The position numbers were made by a program, and so were the translations under genes. From contig CAINGU010000088.1 of assembly GCA_903848645.1 (NCBI GenBank), positions 62,001 through 126,000 on the forward strand: DNA of 64,000 nt, read 5' to 3'. The DNA is from an uncultured cyanobacterium (GTDB taxonomy: Bacteria; Cyanobacteriota; Cyanobacteriia; Cyanobacteriales; Nostocaceae). The notes under the pieces are model-generated. The model was not told the origin of the DNA, did no database searches, and worked only from the letters and a program-made list of their open reading frames with translations. This document shows, piece by piece, positions 17,784 to 27,692 of the stretch; the first letter of the stretch is position 1; each line of letters starts with the position of its first letter.

Positions 17784-18790
17784 TAGTCTTGCTCACTGGT
17801 GATGATGAATACGCTATTCAAGAACAGCTAAACCAGTACAAGGCAGAGATTGATGCCCAATGGCTGACTCTATGCTATCACCGGTTTCCGGCTGTTCAGC
17901 TTGACAAAGCCTTGACTGTAGCTCGCACTCGTTCCCTGACTGGTGGTAAAAAACTGGTAATTGTGGAAAATTGCCACCTCAAGCAGTGGGGTGATCCTGA
18001 GTTGGAGACTTTGCAACAGTTGGTGCAATTGCCTAATTCAACAATTTTGGTGTTTGTGGCTAATAATGTGGATAAGCGGCTGAAGGTCTACAAACATCTG
18101 GTCAAGTATGGGAAGTTGTTGGAGTTTGCATTGATACCACCTTGGCGGTATGATTTGATTGAACAGGCGATAGTTTCGCTGGCTGCAAAACTCTACACGA
18201 ACACTACAGATAATGCTGTGACAGCTAAGAAAATTAAACTGCTGTTGTCGGAGGATGCGGTGACATATTTAGCACAGGCTATTGGTAATGATATGACCCG
18301 TGCTGCTTCTGAGTTACGCAAACTGTATATCTATGCTCAGGGGAGAAAGTTAGAGCTTGGGGAGGTACAAGAGTTAGTGCCATGTCAAACTCAGAATAGC
18401 CTACAATTGGCTGCGGCTATGCGTGAAGGAAAAAGCCATCAAGTTTTGCAATTGTTGGATGATTTACTGTCTCGTTCTCAACCTTTAATGGTGATTGTCA
18501 GCACTCTTTTAACGCAGTTTAGAACTTGGTTATGGGTGAAATCTGCGATTGTTTCTGGGGTGAAGAAGGATGGTGAATTAGCTCAAGTTTGTAATATCAG
18601 TAATCCTCATCGTATTTACTATTTGCGTCAGGAGGTAGCAAATACAAGTATCAATGCTTTGGCTCAAGCGGTGACGATGATTTTGGATTTGGAGATGTCT
18701 ATTAAGAGGGGTGCTGATGGTAGGGATTTATTGGTGGTGATTCTTGGTGTTTGTAGGTTGTTTCAGGTTGTTCAATCAGGAAGAAGTTGA
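17780..18790 (+). CDS. holA: DNA polymerase III delta clamp-loader subunit, plasmid copy
   Basis: 336 aa, starting inside the dnaX stop. LLTGDDEYAIQEQLNQYK at the N-terminus, LVIVENCHLKQW, the domain II LSEDAVTYLAQAIGND and TRAASELRKLYIYA segment, and the C-terminal helical collar are characteristic of HolA. Delta opens the clamp ring. A dnaX-holA operon on a plasmid is unusual and implies a replicon-specific clamp loader; no delta-prime gene was seen. Confidence 0.88.
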   Translation: MIVLLTGDDEYAIQEQLNQYKAEIDAQWLTLCYHRFPAVQLDKALTVARTRSLTGGKKLVIVENCHLKQWGDPELETLQQLVQLPNSTILVFVANNVDKRLKVYKHLVKYGKLLEFALIPPWRYDLIEQAIVSLAAKLYTNTTDNAVTAKKIKLLLSEDAVTYLAQAIGNDMTRAASELRKLYIYAQGRKLELGEVQELVPCQTQNSLQLAAAMREGKSHQVLQLLDDLLSRSQPLMVIVSTLLTQFRTWLWVKSAIVSGVKKDGELAQVCNISNPHRIYYLRQEVANTSINALAQAVTMILDLEMSIKRGADGRDLLVVILGVCRLFQVVQSGRS

Positions 18791-18799
18791 GGGATAATT

Positions 18800-18841
18800 T
18801 TGGATTTTAGGTTGGATGTTTAATGTCGGTCTAAAATCCAA
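18800..18841 (+). terminator. Hairpin after holA
   Basis: Perfect 11-bp inverted repeat TTGGATTTTAG / CTAAAATCCAA with a 20-nt spacer, starting 10 bp after the holA stop. AT-rich, followed by TTTC, so termination is plausible. The sequence also resembles the AAAATC-type short repeats seen at 55655-55725. Confidence 0.4.
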
Positions 18842-18958
18842 TTTCATTGATAATAATATTGGTAGCAAGCAAGAAGTTTACAGGTTATGTTTCTCTTTTA
18901 AATATTCCCACTTAGCTTGATCTGGATCAAAGTCTGGTGGCACAGGTGGGGAATTTTC

Positions 18959-19016
18959 AAAGAAATTATAGTCTTTTATCTTTTGGTAAAGAAATTATAG
19001 TCTTTTATCTTTTGGT
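18959..19016. repeat. Perfect 29-bp tandem duplication
   Basis: Copies at 18959-18987 and 18988-19016 are identical. The duplication covers the 3' end and stop of the next gene (minus strand). A frame encoding FDPDQAKWEYLKEKHNL (minus strand, 18880-18935) lies just beyond and seems to be the orphaned end of another small gene. Confidence 0.8.
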
Positions 19017-19480
19017 GCTGTTTCAAGAATTTTTTTCAGTATTATATCTGATGCAAGACGGATATCTCTTATGGATGCTTCTTGGATAGACGCATATCTA
19101 ACTGAAAGTTTTAAGCCTTTTTTATTGGCCTCTTCTATAACCTCTTTGTATTCACCTATGGTAAATAAATATATATCTTTCTGAATTTCATTAAATTCTT
19201 TTCTACTTTTAGTGTAGATTAACAAAAGGGCTAAATATTTTTTTGCTTCAACCAAGGACTCTTCTATTTTATCTTTGTTTTCTTCAATATCAAAATAAAG
19301 AGTTAATACTGTTGAGAGATTTTTAATACAACCAGAATAAATATCCCTGATTTGGTTTATTTTATCCCTTTTATTTTGGTAAGTGTTATTCAAAAATGCG
19401 ATTAGAAAATTAGTAACTAAAGTACAGATAACAGCAATGATGGTTGGATTCATAAATAATGATGAGATATTGGATTCCAT
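18995..19480 (-). CDS. Small membrane-anchored protein, unknown
   Basis: 161 aa: an N-terminal membrane helix (PTIIAVICTLVTNFLIAFL, residues 12-30) followed by a helical, Lys/Glu-rich cytoplasmic part. No recognised domain. Its stop falls in the second copy of the 29-bp duplication. Transcribed convergently to holA. Confidence 0.5.
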   Translation of the reverse strand: MESNISSLFMNPTIIAVICTLVTNFLIAFLNNTYQNKRDKINQIRDIYSGCIKNLSTVLTLYFDIEENKDKIEESLVEAKKYLALLLIYTKSRKEFNEIQKDIYLFTIGEYKEVIEEANKKGLKLSVRYASIQEASIRDIRLASDIILKKILETAPKDKRL

Positions 19481-19717
19481 AGTAATAGCTGTTGAATTAC
19501 GTTATAAATTATATCTTACTCGTGTATGAAATAGATGTGTAAACCTAATTCACAAATAAATATCTATATTTCAAGTGTGTATAAAATATATTCAGTGATA
19601 AATTGTTTCTTAGTTCTAGATTTTACATAATTTTTTGTCAAAATATCTACAAAAATCTAAAAAAATGCTAATATTTAGTAAAAACTAAGAATAACTGTTT
19701 TTAATAGAGATTTTCTT

Positions 19718-22627
19718 ATGGATCACAGTTCACAGATTGATACTGTTCAAAAGTTTTCAGAAATTATTGGTGATAATGATCACCTTTGGAATCTTCTGCT
19801 TGGAAGAGAAGTTAGTCGTTTTGATAACAAACTTAAATATGAACATTCCAGACAAGATATACAAGGTGTAACATTTCGCCAACAAGGAAAAGTTATTGAA
19901 ATAAAATATTTGAAAACTTCTAAGTTATTACTAAGGGTAAATTATGGTTCTGGCTTTATTTTCAAATATAGCAAAAAACAATTTATTCAAAAATTCAATC
20001 AAATTGTACCTGCTATAACATGGAGTGAAATTACAAAATTTACACCTGGAGTAAGACGGGAAGAAACCAAGATAGGTAAAAAACTATCTCTACTACAAAA
20101 CATAAAAGACGAATTTGAAAATAACTTTCTTAATGCCGACAACTTTTATCAACTTCATTGTACTGAATACGTATCATCGGAAGAGTACAAATCCGAAAAA
20201 TTTAAGTACATAGAAAATTGGATAAAAACAAAACCAGATTTAAAACCTTGTGATCCTGAACAAGCAAAAGCAATTGGTACTCTTGCAAATCATGTACAAG
20301 TAATAGCTAGGGCAGGAAGTGGTAAAACCTCAACCTTAGTCAACCGAGCGATATTTTTACAGAAACATTGTGGTATTGCACCAGGGGAAATGTTGCTTTT
20401 AGCCTTCAACCGCGAAGCAGCAAAAGAAATGGGAGAGAAAATGCGAGAAGGTCTAAGTTTACCTTTACAATCACAAAATTCTGTTCCCCATGCAATGACT
20501 TTCCATGCCTTAGCTTATGCCTTAGTTCATCCTAATAGAGATGGGATTCTTTTTAATGAACTAGATGGGGAACAAAGGAAAAGCCGCGCTCTACAGAGCG
20601 TAATTGATAAATACTTACGCCACCCAATATTTTCTGCAAAAATACGCGATTTGATGATGGCAGCATTTCGTGAAGACTGGGAACGTATAATTTCCGGTGG
20701 CTATGATAAAATACCCGAAGAAATGCTTCGTTATCGTCGCTCATTACTCAGAAAGGGAATTGATGGACGGGAGTATAAATCTTGTGGGGAAAAACTAATT
20801 GCCAATTTTTTATTTGAACATGATATTAAATATAAGTATGGACGTAAATTTCGGTCTAATGACATAAATGAACGCCCCAGTTTCACAATATTTACTGGAG
20901 AAGAACAAAATATAGTCATTGAATATCTAGAAATCGAAGGAGAACCAGCTTATAATGGAATCTCTAATGAAAGGCAGGAATATTTGCAGCAACGTCCTAC
21001 CTGGCAGTTTCTAGAATCATCACCAAAAACTTTAAAGTATCAAGTAAGTTATCAAGGAATAGAAGTTTTTTGTGCGTTACTTAAGGACTATCTTGAAGAA
21101 GACTTAGGTTTTTCGTGTCAACATTTGAGTGAAGAGCAAATTTGGTTAAGGATAAAGGACAGAGCAATAGATCGCTTTACAACGCTAGTAGAGGGATTTG
21201 TTCAACGTTGCCGTAAGTTTTCTTTCACTTCAGATAAATTAGCTGCAATCATTAATAAACATCAATGTGTTAGTAATATTGAAGAGCAGTTTTTGGATTT
21301 AGCAAAGACGTTTTATCAATCTTATCTACAACGTCTTGAAGTCACAGGTGAAGAAGATTTTGATGGACTAATGCAGAAAGCGGTGGAAGTAGTTGTATCA
21401 GGAAAAACGATATTTCGCCGTAAATCAAGAATTTGTGATTTAAAGAGTCTCAGATATATCATGATTGATGAGTATCAAGACTTCTCAGAACTTTTCTATA
21501 AATTAATAGCAGCAATAAGAAAGCAAAATCCTCAAGCACTATTTTTCTGCGTTGGTGATGACTGGCAAGCAATTAATGGTTTCGCTGGTTCTGACCTCCG
21601 ATTTTATCAGAATTTCCATCAATTTTTCCAGCCATCACAGCAATTAGATATACCTACAAATTACCGTTCAGCTACTTCTATTGTTGATATTGGTAATCAG
21701 TTAATGAAAGGTTTGGGTATTTCTGCTCGCGCTCATAAAACTATGTCAGGAATAGTAAATATTGCTGATATGTCTAGCTTTAAATCAACTCCCACAGAGC
21801 AAGAAAATTATCCTGGAGACAATATAACACCTGCTATCTTACGTCTAATTAACAAGACTATTCAAGAAGGTAAAAAAGTAGTGTTACTCAGTCGAAAAAA
21901 TAGTTTACCTTGGTATGTGAATTATACAAAATTACGGAGTAGATCACAAAATAGCACACTTCCTAGATTTTTAGAATTAGTGCATTCATACCTTCCTGAA
22001 GAATCAAGAAAATCAGTAACTATAGCAACTGCACACAAATATAAAGGTCTTCAAGAAGATGTGGTTATAATACTTGATGCAGTTTCTAGTTGTTATCCAT
22101 TGATACATCCTGATATAATGTTTACCCGTGTGTTGGGTGATAGCATTGAGTCTGTAGTAAATGAAGAAAGACGGTTATTTTATGTGGCTTTAACTCGTGC
22201 AGTTGAAACTTTATTTATTATTACAGAAAGTACAAATTTATCACCTTTTCTTGACGAATTAAACAGCAAAACGAAAATTTCTGTATTAAATTGGTCAGAT
22301 TATCAACCTTTTATTGGTGTAGGAAATACACGGTATATTACTGTTAAAGTTGGTAATCAGCATGGCAAAGGTAGCAATGGTACTTACACAATTAGGGATT
22401 TGTTGAAAGCGGAAGGTTATAGATGGAATGATACAACAAAAATTTGGTATCGTACCTATCCAGCAGAAGGGTTTTCAATTCCAGAATATTTTAATAACGC
22501 CAATTGGATTTCTCAAGCTGTGGGAATTGAAGTACAGTTTTATGACGACGAAGAAAATGAATTAGCAGTTTATCTTGTTGACGAAGGCTTATGTACTCCG
22601 GTAATTGATAATTTTTCTGCCTTATAA
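19718..22627 (+). CDS. UvrD-like SF1A helicase with inserted nuclease-like domain
   Basis: 969 aa. Walker A ARAGSGKTST (197-206), LTFHALAY-type motif Ia region, Walker B DEYQDF (584-589), GDDWQAINGFAG, VTIATAHKYKGLQ (767-779) and ERRLFYVALTRA (817-828) make a complete SF1A helicase. Between the motif Ia region and Walker B sits a restriction-like fold: SCGEKLIANFLFEHDIKY ... ERPSFTIF ... IVIEYLEIEGEPAYN. Where active relatives have PDF and a downstream K, this one shows PSF and R, so the nuclease may be dead. About 190 N-terminal residues and a C-terminal beta-rich tail are not recognised. Confidence 0.82.
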   Translation: MDHSSQIDTVQKFSEIIGDNDHLWNLLLGREVSRFDNKLKYEHSRQDIQGVTFRQQGKVIEIKYLKTSKLLLRVNYGSGFIFKYSKKQFIQKFNQIVPAITWSEITKFTPGVRREETKIGKKLSLLQNIKDEFENNFLNADNFYQLHCTEYVSSEEYKSEKFKYIENWIKTKPDLKPCDPEQAKAIGTLANHVQVIARAGSGKTSTLVNRAIFLQKHCGIAPGEMLLLAFNREAAKEMGEKMREGLSLPLQSQNSVPHAMTFHALAYALVHPNRDGILFNELDGEQRKSRALQSVIDKYLRHPIFSAKIRDLMMAAFREDWERIISGGYDKIPEEMLRYRRSLLRKGIDGREYKSCGEKLIANFLFEHDIKYKYGRKFRSNDINERPSFTIFTGEEQNIVIEYLEIEGEPAYNGISNERQEYLQQRPTWQFLESSPKTLKYQVSYQGIEVFCALLKDYLEEDLGFSCQHLSEEQIWLRIKDRAIDRFTTLVEGFVQRCRKFSFTSDKLAAIINKHQCVSNIEEQFLDLAKTFYQSYLQRLEVTGEEDFDGLMQKAVEVVVSGKTIFRRKSRICDLKSLRYIMIDEYQDFSELFYKLIAAIRKQNPQALFFCVGDDWQAINGFAGSDLRFYQNFHQFFQPSQQLDIPTNYRSATSIVDIGNQLMKGLGISARAHKTMSGIVNIADMSSFKSTPTEQENYPGDNITPAILRLINKTIQEGKKVVLLSRKNSLPWYVNYTKLRSRSQNSTLPRFLELVHSYLPEESRKSVTIATAHKYKGLQEDVVIILDAVSSCYPLIHPDIMFTRVLGDSIESVVNEERRLFYVALTRAVETLFIITESTNLSPFLDELNSKTKISVLNWSDYQPFIGVGNTRYITVKVGNQHGKGSNGTYTIRDLLKAEGYRWNDTTKIWYRTYPAEGFSIPEYFNNANWISQAVGIEVQFYDDEENELAVYLVDEGLCTPVIDNFSAL

Positions 22628-22666
22628 ACTCTATTTAACCTTTCAACATTCAATGGTCTTTATTCA

Positions 22667-22690
22667 AAAATACGTATAAGTACGTATTTT
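22667..22690. repeat. 10-bp perfect inverted repeat
   Basis: AAAATACGTA, loop TAAG, TACGTATTTT, 40 bp after the helicase stop. AT-rich hairpin ending in T4; weak terminator or an operator for the next gene. Confidence 0.5.
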
Positions 22691-22837
22691 GTTATGACAA
22701 TACTGATTTTATAATTGAATTAAATCTGAATAGTAGGTTTAATTAAACTACAGTGAAACCAAACAAATCCATTACTATCACTGGGTTTTATTCTTCAACC
22801 ACAACTCAGATTAATTTTCTATACAAGAATAAGTAGT

Positions 22838-23251
22838 ATGAAATTTACAAAAACAGCGTTAGTCTTTGCTTTTGCTTTGGGCTTTTTGGGTATTACAAAT
22901 ACAATGAGTAAAGCTCAAAGCTTATCTGATTTAGATGGTAATGCTTTCTTGCTTCATCCTAAGACTGGTCAATTTTTAGGCAATGTTTCTAGTGATCGTT
23001 ATGATAGAGATTCCATCTGTAATCCTTATGGTACTTATGGCAGTCAATATCAAAGGATAAGCATCTGGAATCAGTATGGAGATTATGGTAGTCCTTATTC
23101 AAACTATAGTGCTTATAATTCACGGGCGAATAATCCACCTCTAATTTATCTTGCAAATGGTCAGCCTTTAGCAGTAATTTCAACAAGCGAAAATTGGAAA
23201 CGAGTAATTCATCCTGGGGCGTTATTTGGTGTTATCTGTGGAAATAGATAA
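22838..23251 (+). CDS. Small secreted Tyr/Gly/Ser-rich protein
   Basis: 137 aa. Signal peptide to about residue 27 (TMSKAQS). The mature chain has repeated NPYGTYGSQY, NQYGDYGSPYSNYSAYN units and a C-terminal single Cys (VICGNR). Such short exported proteins with YGS repeats are widespread but unnamed; function unknown. Confidence 0.6.
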   Translation: MKFTKTALVFAFALGFLGITNTMSKAQSLSDLDGNAFLLHPKTGQFLGNVSSDRYDRDSICNPYGTYGSQYQRISIWNQYGDYGSPYSNYSAYNSRANNPPLIYLANGQPLAVISTSENWKRVIHPGALFGVICGNR

Positions 23252-23291
23252 ATATCTAATTAAAAACCTCAAAAATTATTGAATAAAAACA

Positions 23292-23702
23292 ATGAACATT
23301 AAGCAGAATGTCTTAGAAATTTCAGGAATAGAAATCACAAAATCTATCTTAATAGATTTAGAAAAACTCTCCTCTTGCTCTGGAGAACCAATAGCATCTG
23401 TCTATGCAGATAACCTATTGCGTACCATGCGTACTATGCGCGATAAATTACCTTTTAACCCCTATACAGAAGTAATAATGGCATTACATGATGCACTGGC
23501 ATATTCTAACCGTTGGATTGACTATAATGCCAGTCAATACCAGGGAGTTTGTGAATTACTTACATCCCTAGTCAATCAAGAAACAATCAACAACTTATCA
23601 GTCGAAACAGCAATTTTAACTCTAGAAAACTTAGGCTTTGATACCCTACCATTCGGAGTCAAACTTGACGAAAGCCTGGATATAGATGAAGACGACGAAT
23701 AA
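23292..23702 (+). CDS. Unknown acidic protein
   Basis: 136 aa, predicted helical, with a DIDEDDE tail. No signal, membrane segment or known motif. A 44-codon reading frame follows 6 bp after the stop. Confidence 0.5.
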   Translation: MNIKQNVLEISGIEITKSILIDLEKLSSCSGEPIASVYADNLLRTMRTMRDKLPFNPYTEVIMALHDALAYSNRWIDYNASQYQGVCELLTSLVNQETINNLSVETAILTLENLGFDTLPFGVKLDESLDIDEDDE

Positions 23703-23708
23703 CACCAA

Positions 23709-23843
23709 ATGGATGATAAATCTATTAGTTTAACTATTTATATTCAACCATTAATCAACCCCATTACAAATCTACTTCACAAAATAAAATCTTTGCCAGA
23801 TGATAATTTTCTAGTAAATTACTATGGCATTTATCAAAAATGA
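23709..23843 (+). CDS. Possible small ORF after the 136-aa gene
   Basis: 44 codons from an ATG 6 bp after the preceding stop (MDDKSISLTIYIQPLINP...). No clear ribosome site, no homologue recognised. A CCCCC-AAT-GGGGG hairpin (23885-23897) follows, 32 bp before the MrfA-like gene, and may end this transcript. Weakly supported. Confidence 0.3.
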   Translation: MDDKSISLTIYIQPLINPITNLLHKIKSLPDDNFLVNYYGIYQK

Positions 23844-23929
23844 CTTTGTAAATTCGGAGTTTACTTCTATCAACTTAATATCTTCCCCCAATGGGGGATT
23901 TATAAGGGCAAAGTTCAAAAAATACCACC

Positions 23930-26680
23930 ATGAACACGCCCAATTACAGCTTATTACTGCAAAGCCTGTGGACACCACCTACCACACCCATTACCGAAAA
24001 TTCCCCCTCAAATAATCATCCCCCAGAACCAACAGAAATCACCGAATTTCTAGGAGAAGAATTACTCTATCAACAAACAATTCCCGCCACCGAACCTAAC
24101 CTCAAAACCATCCCCAAAGACCTACCAAAACAATTAATCAAAGCCCTCCAATCATTAGGAATCACCCAACTTTACTCCCATCAAATCAAAGCCTTACAAG
24201 CAATTAGAACAGGTAAAAGTTTCATCCTCACCTCCCCTACAGCCAGTGGTAAAACCCTCAGCACATACCCCGGCATTATCGAAGGTTGCATCAATCAAGA
24301 ACACCGAGCTTTAGCATTTTATGGACTACGAGCATTAGCACTAGACCAATTCCATAAAATCTCACAATTACTTTCTACCATACCCCCAAAATATCGCCCA
24401 GTCCTAGCAATGATCACCGGAGATGTCAAATCAGATGAACGAGAACAAATACTTGCAAGTGAACCCCATATATTAGGTGTCACTCCCGAATTAATTCATT
24501 TCCAACTCAAACAAGTTTGGAAATCGCCAAATTGGGCAAACTTTTATCAACGATTACGCTACATCTTAATTGATGAAGCACACACCCTTTCCGGTAGCTA
24601 TGGCGCAAATATGGCTTGGTTAATTCGCCGCATCAAACTAGCAGTAGATCATTACGGTGGTGACTCCCAAAAACTGCAATTTATCTTCCTCAGTGCTACT
24701 TGTGGAAATCCTAAACAATTAGCTTTGAAAATCTCTGGTTTGCAACCCACTAAACTCAACCCCAAACCCTTAATTTGGCTTCGTAAAAGTGGCGCAGCTT
24801 CACCACCCAGACAAGTAATTGTCACGCAACCGAGTTACAATTTAACTGCTGATACTGCCCGGATAATTCAATTTTTACTCAATCAAAATAAATCAGGAAT
24901 CGCCTTTTGTAACTCCCGGCGGAGTGTACGAGAAGTCACAGAACTATTAAAATCAAATCAAGTCACGGCATTTTATAGTGGCATTACTGCCGAACGTCGA
25001 GCCGAAGTAGTTAATCAACTTCAGTCTGGTATAATCAAGTGGATAATTGCCACAGAAGCCTTAGAAGCAGGAATTGATTTACCAGAATTAGAATGTTGTG
25101 TATTACGTGGCTGGCCTGGTTCTAAAATGGCATATCAGCAACGCAGTGGTCGAGCCGGACGTTCTCAACCAGGACTCACAGTGCTGCTTCCCAATGCTTT
25201 CAACCCCATAGACTGTTATGTAGCAGAACATCCAGAAATGCTGGTATCTGGAGAAGCTGAAGAAGTGTTTTTTAATGATGAATATCCCATCTTTGCAGCC
25301 AAACATTTGATGTGTGCAGCCGCAGAAACAGGCATTCCCACTAACAAAATTAAACACTATTTTGGTGCAGCCGCTTTTGATGTTGCCAAACTGCTATTAG
25401 CCCAAGGACATTTACACAAAGGTCGGAATGGGTTATGGGCTAAAGGTTATCCCCATAAAGATGTTAATTTTCGGGGTGGTTTATCGCAAACAACTATCAA
25501 ATTAGTAGATGCAATTTCTGGGGAAGAATTAGAGCAAATATCTGAAGATATCGCTTATCGAGAAGTGCATCCCCAAGCCATTTATAAACGCCAAAATGCG
25601 AAGGGAAAAATGCTGACTTATCAATGTATTTCCTTAGACCTTAACAGTAAACGAGCAATTTTAAAACAAATAACAGATAAGGCAATTTTTACAGTTGCAA
25701 CTACAGTATCACAAACCAGTAGTTTAACTGTGTTAACTGACCCAGTAAATTTACCATTACTGTTTTCTTCAGATGCTATAGAAGAAAAGAAACAGGGGGA
25801 AGAGGAACAGAAAATAAAGGGGAAAGTTTCGCACAAAACTGACATCGTAGTCATAGGAAAATCTGTGAAGGAGGAACAGAGAATAAAGGAGAAAGTTTCG
25901 CACCCTGCACCTTTATCTGAAGTTGAAGAATGTCAGGAATATTTAACCCTAGAACTGAGTTTTGGTGAAGTTAAACACATTACCAGCGGTTACAGTTTAA
26001 TGACCCAAATTTACGAGCAGACTTGTTTGAATAAACGCTGTCTCAACTACAAAGAACCCTTACCTCAACAACAGCGTTGTCCCCTATGTCGTAAACTCAC
26101 CCGCAAAGCTGTCATTGTCAAAACCCTATCAGAAGCCAAGTTTGAGCAGCCTTTCCACACCCAATTTTCCGCCCCTATGGTGAAAGTAACAATTAACTCA
26201 GGTGCGCGAGAATACATCCAACAATTTGCTAAAGAAACTAGAACCAGTTTAACCCGCAGTCAAGAACCGATACCTTCTGGTTATCAACAGTTGTGGGAAT
26301 ATTCCAGTCCCTTCATTGCTATGCACAGCTTTGGACATCAAATTATGAGAGCATTACAGCTTGTAGCTAGAGTTGACCCCAAACAGGTGAATTTTACTGT
26401 GGTGAAGGAGTTAGAGGAAAATAACAATTACACAGGTTATTTCTATGATACCAGTGATGGCGGCAATGGTGCGGCTGAAGCTGTGTTTAAACATCTGCCA
26501 AAACTTGCTAATGTTGGTAGAGCGATAGCTCCGCTCGCCGCAGGCATCGCACGAGATTGTAATTGTCATACTGGCTGTGCTAAATGTTTAATTCAACATG
26601 GCTGTCCTGATGGGAATACTGCTTTACTGAAGCAGATGGGGTTAGTGTTGCTGGATGCAGTTGCTAGACCTGAAACATAG
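23930..26680 (+). CDS. MrfA/Hrq1-like DEAD/DEAH helicase with DUF1998 zinc domain
   Basis: 916 aa. LYSHQIKAL Q-like motif, Walker A TSPTASGKTL, DEAH in ILIDEAHTLSG, motif III LSATCGN, IATEALEAGIDLPEL and QRSGRAGR in the second RecA domain. The C-terminus has CLNKRCLNY...CPLC and the four-Cys cluster CNCHTGCAKC with HGCPDGN, typical of the MrfA/DUF1998 zinc module. In B. subtilis MrfA takes part with MrfB in mitomycin adduct repair. Here no MrfB-like exonuclease is adjacent. Residues near 620-660 contain a duplicated EEQ(K/R)IK(G/E)KVSH linker. Confidence 0.85.
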   Translation: MNTPNYSLLLQSLWTPPTTPITENSPSNNHPPEPTEITEFLGEELLYQQTIPATEPNLKTIPKDLPKQLIKALQSLGITQLYSHQIKALQAIRTGKSFILTSPTASGKTLSTYPGIIEGCINQEHRALAFYGLRALALDQFHKISQLLSTIPPKYRPVLAMITGDVKSDEREQILASEPHILGVTPELIHFQLKQVWKSPNWANFYQRLRYILIDEAHTLSGSYGANMAWLIRRIKLAVDHYGGDSQKLQFIFLSATCGNPKQLALKISGLQPTKLNPKPLIWLRKSGAASPPRQVIVTQPSYNLTADTARIIQFLLNQNKSGIAFCNSRRSVREVTELLKSNQVTAFYSGITAERRAEVVNQLQSGIIKWIIATEALEAGIDLPELECCVLRGWPGSKMAYQQRSGRAGRSQPGLTVLLPNAFNPIDCYVAEHPEMLVSGEAEEVFFNDEYPIFAAKHLMCAAAETGIPTNKIKHYFGAAAFDVAKLLLAQGHLHKGRNGLWAKGYPHKDVNFRGGLSQTTIKLVDAISGEELEQISEDIAYREVHPQAIYKRQNAKGKMLTYQCISLDLNSKRAILKQITDKAIFTVATTVSQTSSLTVLTDPVNLPLLFSSDAIEEKKQGEEEQKIKGKVSHKTDIVVIGKSVKEEQRIKEKVSHPAPLSEVEECQEYLTLELSFGEVKHITSGYSLMTQIYEQTCLNKRCLNYKEPLPQQQRCPLCRKLTRKAVIVKTLSEAKFEQPFHTQFSAPMVKVTINSGAREYIQQFAKETRTSLTRSQEPIPSGYQQLWEYSSPFIAMHSFGHQIMRALQLVARVDPKQVNFTVVKELEENNNYTGYFYDTSDGGNGAAEAVFKHLPKLANVGRAIAPLAAGIARDCNCHTGCAKCLIQHGCPDGNTALLKQMGLVLLDAVARPET

Positions 26681-26838
26681 CATTTTATAGTTGTTAAATT
26701 TGCGGAAATACCTACCCTGAACAACGTACTCATAGGGTAGGATTAAAAAAGTTATCATAGCAAAGCGAAAACAATCAACCTTTTATTTCATGGTTGTGTC
26801 GTAAAAAGTTGTAGCAATATGGGAAATGAGGTAAAAAT

Positions 26839-27190
26839 TTGATACTTATTATCAAGGAGCGTGCGACTCTAAAACAAGTTGAGGAAATGCTGCAAACTTT
26901 GGAAGTTTATATCAAAATAGCAGTAGATATAGAAAAAGGGATTCTTGCGGGAGGTGGACAGTTACACGCTGAGTGCGAAGCAGTATTATTGAAAGATGGT
27001 AGCAAGCTCCAAAGACATTTGGGGTGCAGACTGGATACCATTTACACAAAAAATGGCTTACGAGTCAATTATTAATATTCGGCCTAGTCAAAATAATCGG
27101 TCGATGATAATTCAAGACCCAGCGATACGAGAACGTGTAACACAAATTACTCAAAGATTAATAGGTGGTTATGAACCAGAATTTAAATGA
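26839..27190 (+). pseudogene. DUF5674-family gene broken by a frameshift
   Basis: The first frame (from TTG 26839) reads VEEMLQTLEVYIKIAVDIEK, then GILAGGGQLHAECEAVLLKDGS, typical of DUF5674. At about 27000 the conserved continuation KDIWGADWIPF ... NIRPSQNNRSM is found in the +1 frame (26996-27190). One extra base (or two lost) explains it. Could be a true mutation, a sequencing error or programmed frameshifting; no slippery heptamer stands out. Upstream half of a two-gene unit with the next ORF. Confidence 0.65.
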
Positions 27191-27530
27191 AAAACAAACC
27201 CGCTTTCAACTCAACAATATACCAAATCGCTTAGGACATATAGCGGCTAATTTAGCACGAATTAAGTCATTTTCTCAGATTGCTTATAAAGAAGCGGTGA
27301 AAAGTGTAATTTCAGAAACCAAGTGGTTTATTGAGTGGACAGCAGCCGAAATAGAACCTGTTCAAGCTGAGGAATTGGTGAATATTCAAGTTCAGTTAGC
27401 GATGTGGGAATTAACTTGGAATGACATTTGGGCAGATGAAAAAGTGCGGGCTGAAGTTGCAGAACAATCTGGTATTTGGTCTGAGCGATTATTAGATATG
27501 TCAGGCTTACTATCTGAATCTATTGCATAG
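27171..27530 (+). CDS. Unknown 119-aa protein paired with DUF5674
   Basis: Start at ATG 27171 after AGGTGG, overlapping the DUF5674 3' end by 20 bp. All-helical, Trp-rich (WFIEWTAAEIE, MWELTWNDIW). The overlap and pairing resemble a two-component module such as toxin-antitoxin, but nothing in the sequence proves that. Confidence 0.5.
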   Translation: MNQNLNEKQTRFQLNNIPNRLGHIAANLARIKSFSQIAYKEAVKSVISETKWFIEWTAAEIEPVQAEELVNIQVQLAMWELTWNDIWADEKVRAEVAEQSGIWSERLLDMSGLLSESIA

Positions 27531-27692
27531 TAATTAACTCAATAAACTCAATAAACTAGCAATCATACTAAACTAGAAAGTGGAATATATAATGAATAAA
27601 CAATTGCTTAAAAAGTGGTAATTACAAAAAAATATTAGGAAAGACAGTAGCAGCTAACCGCTGCCTGGGAGAGATGCAATTTTCTTCCAACT

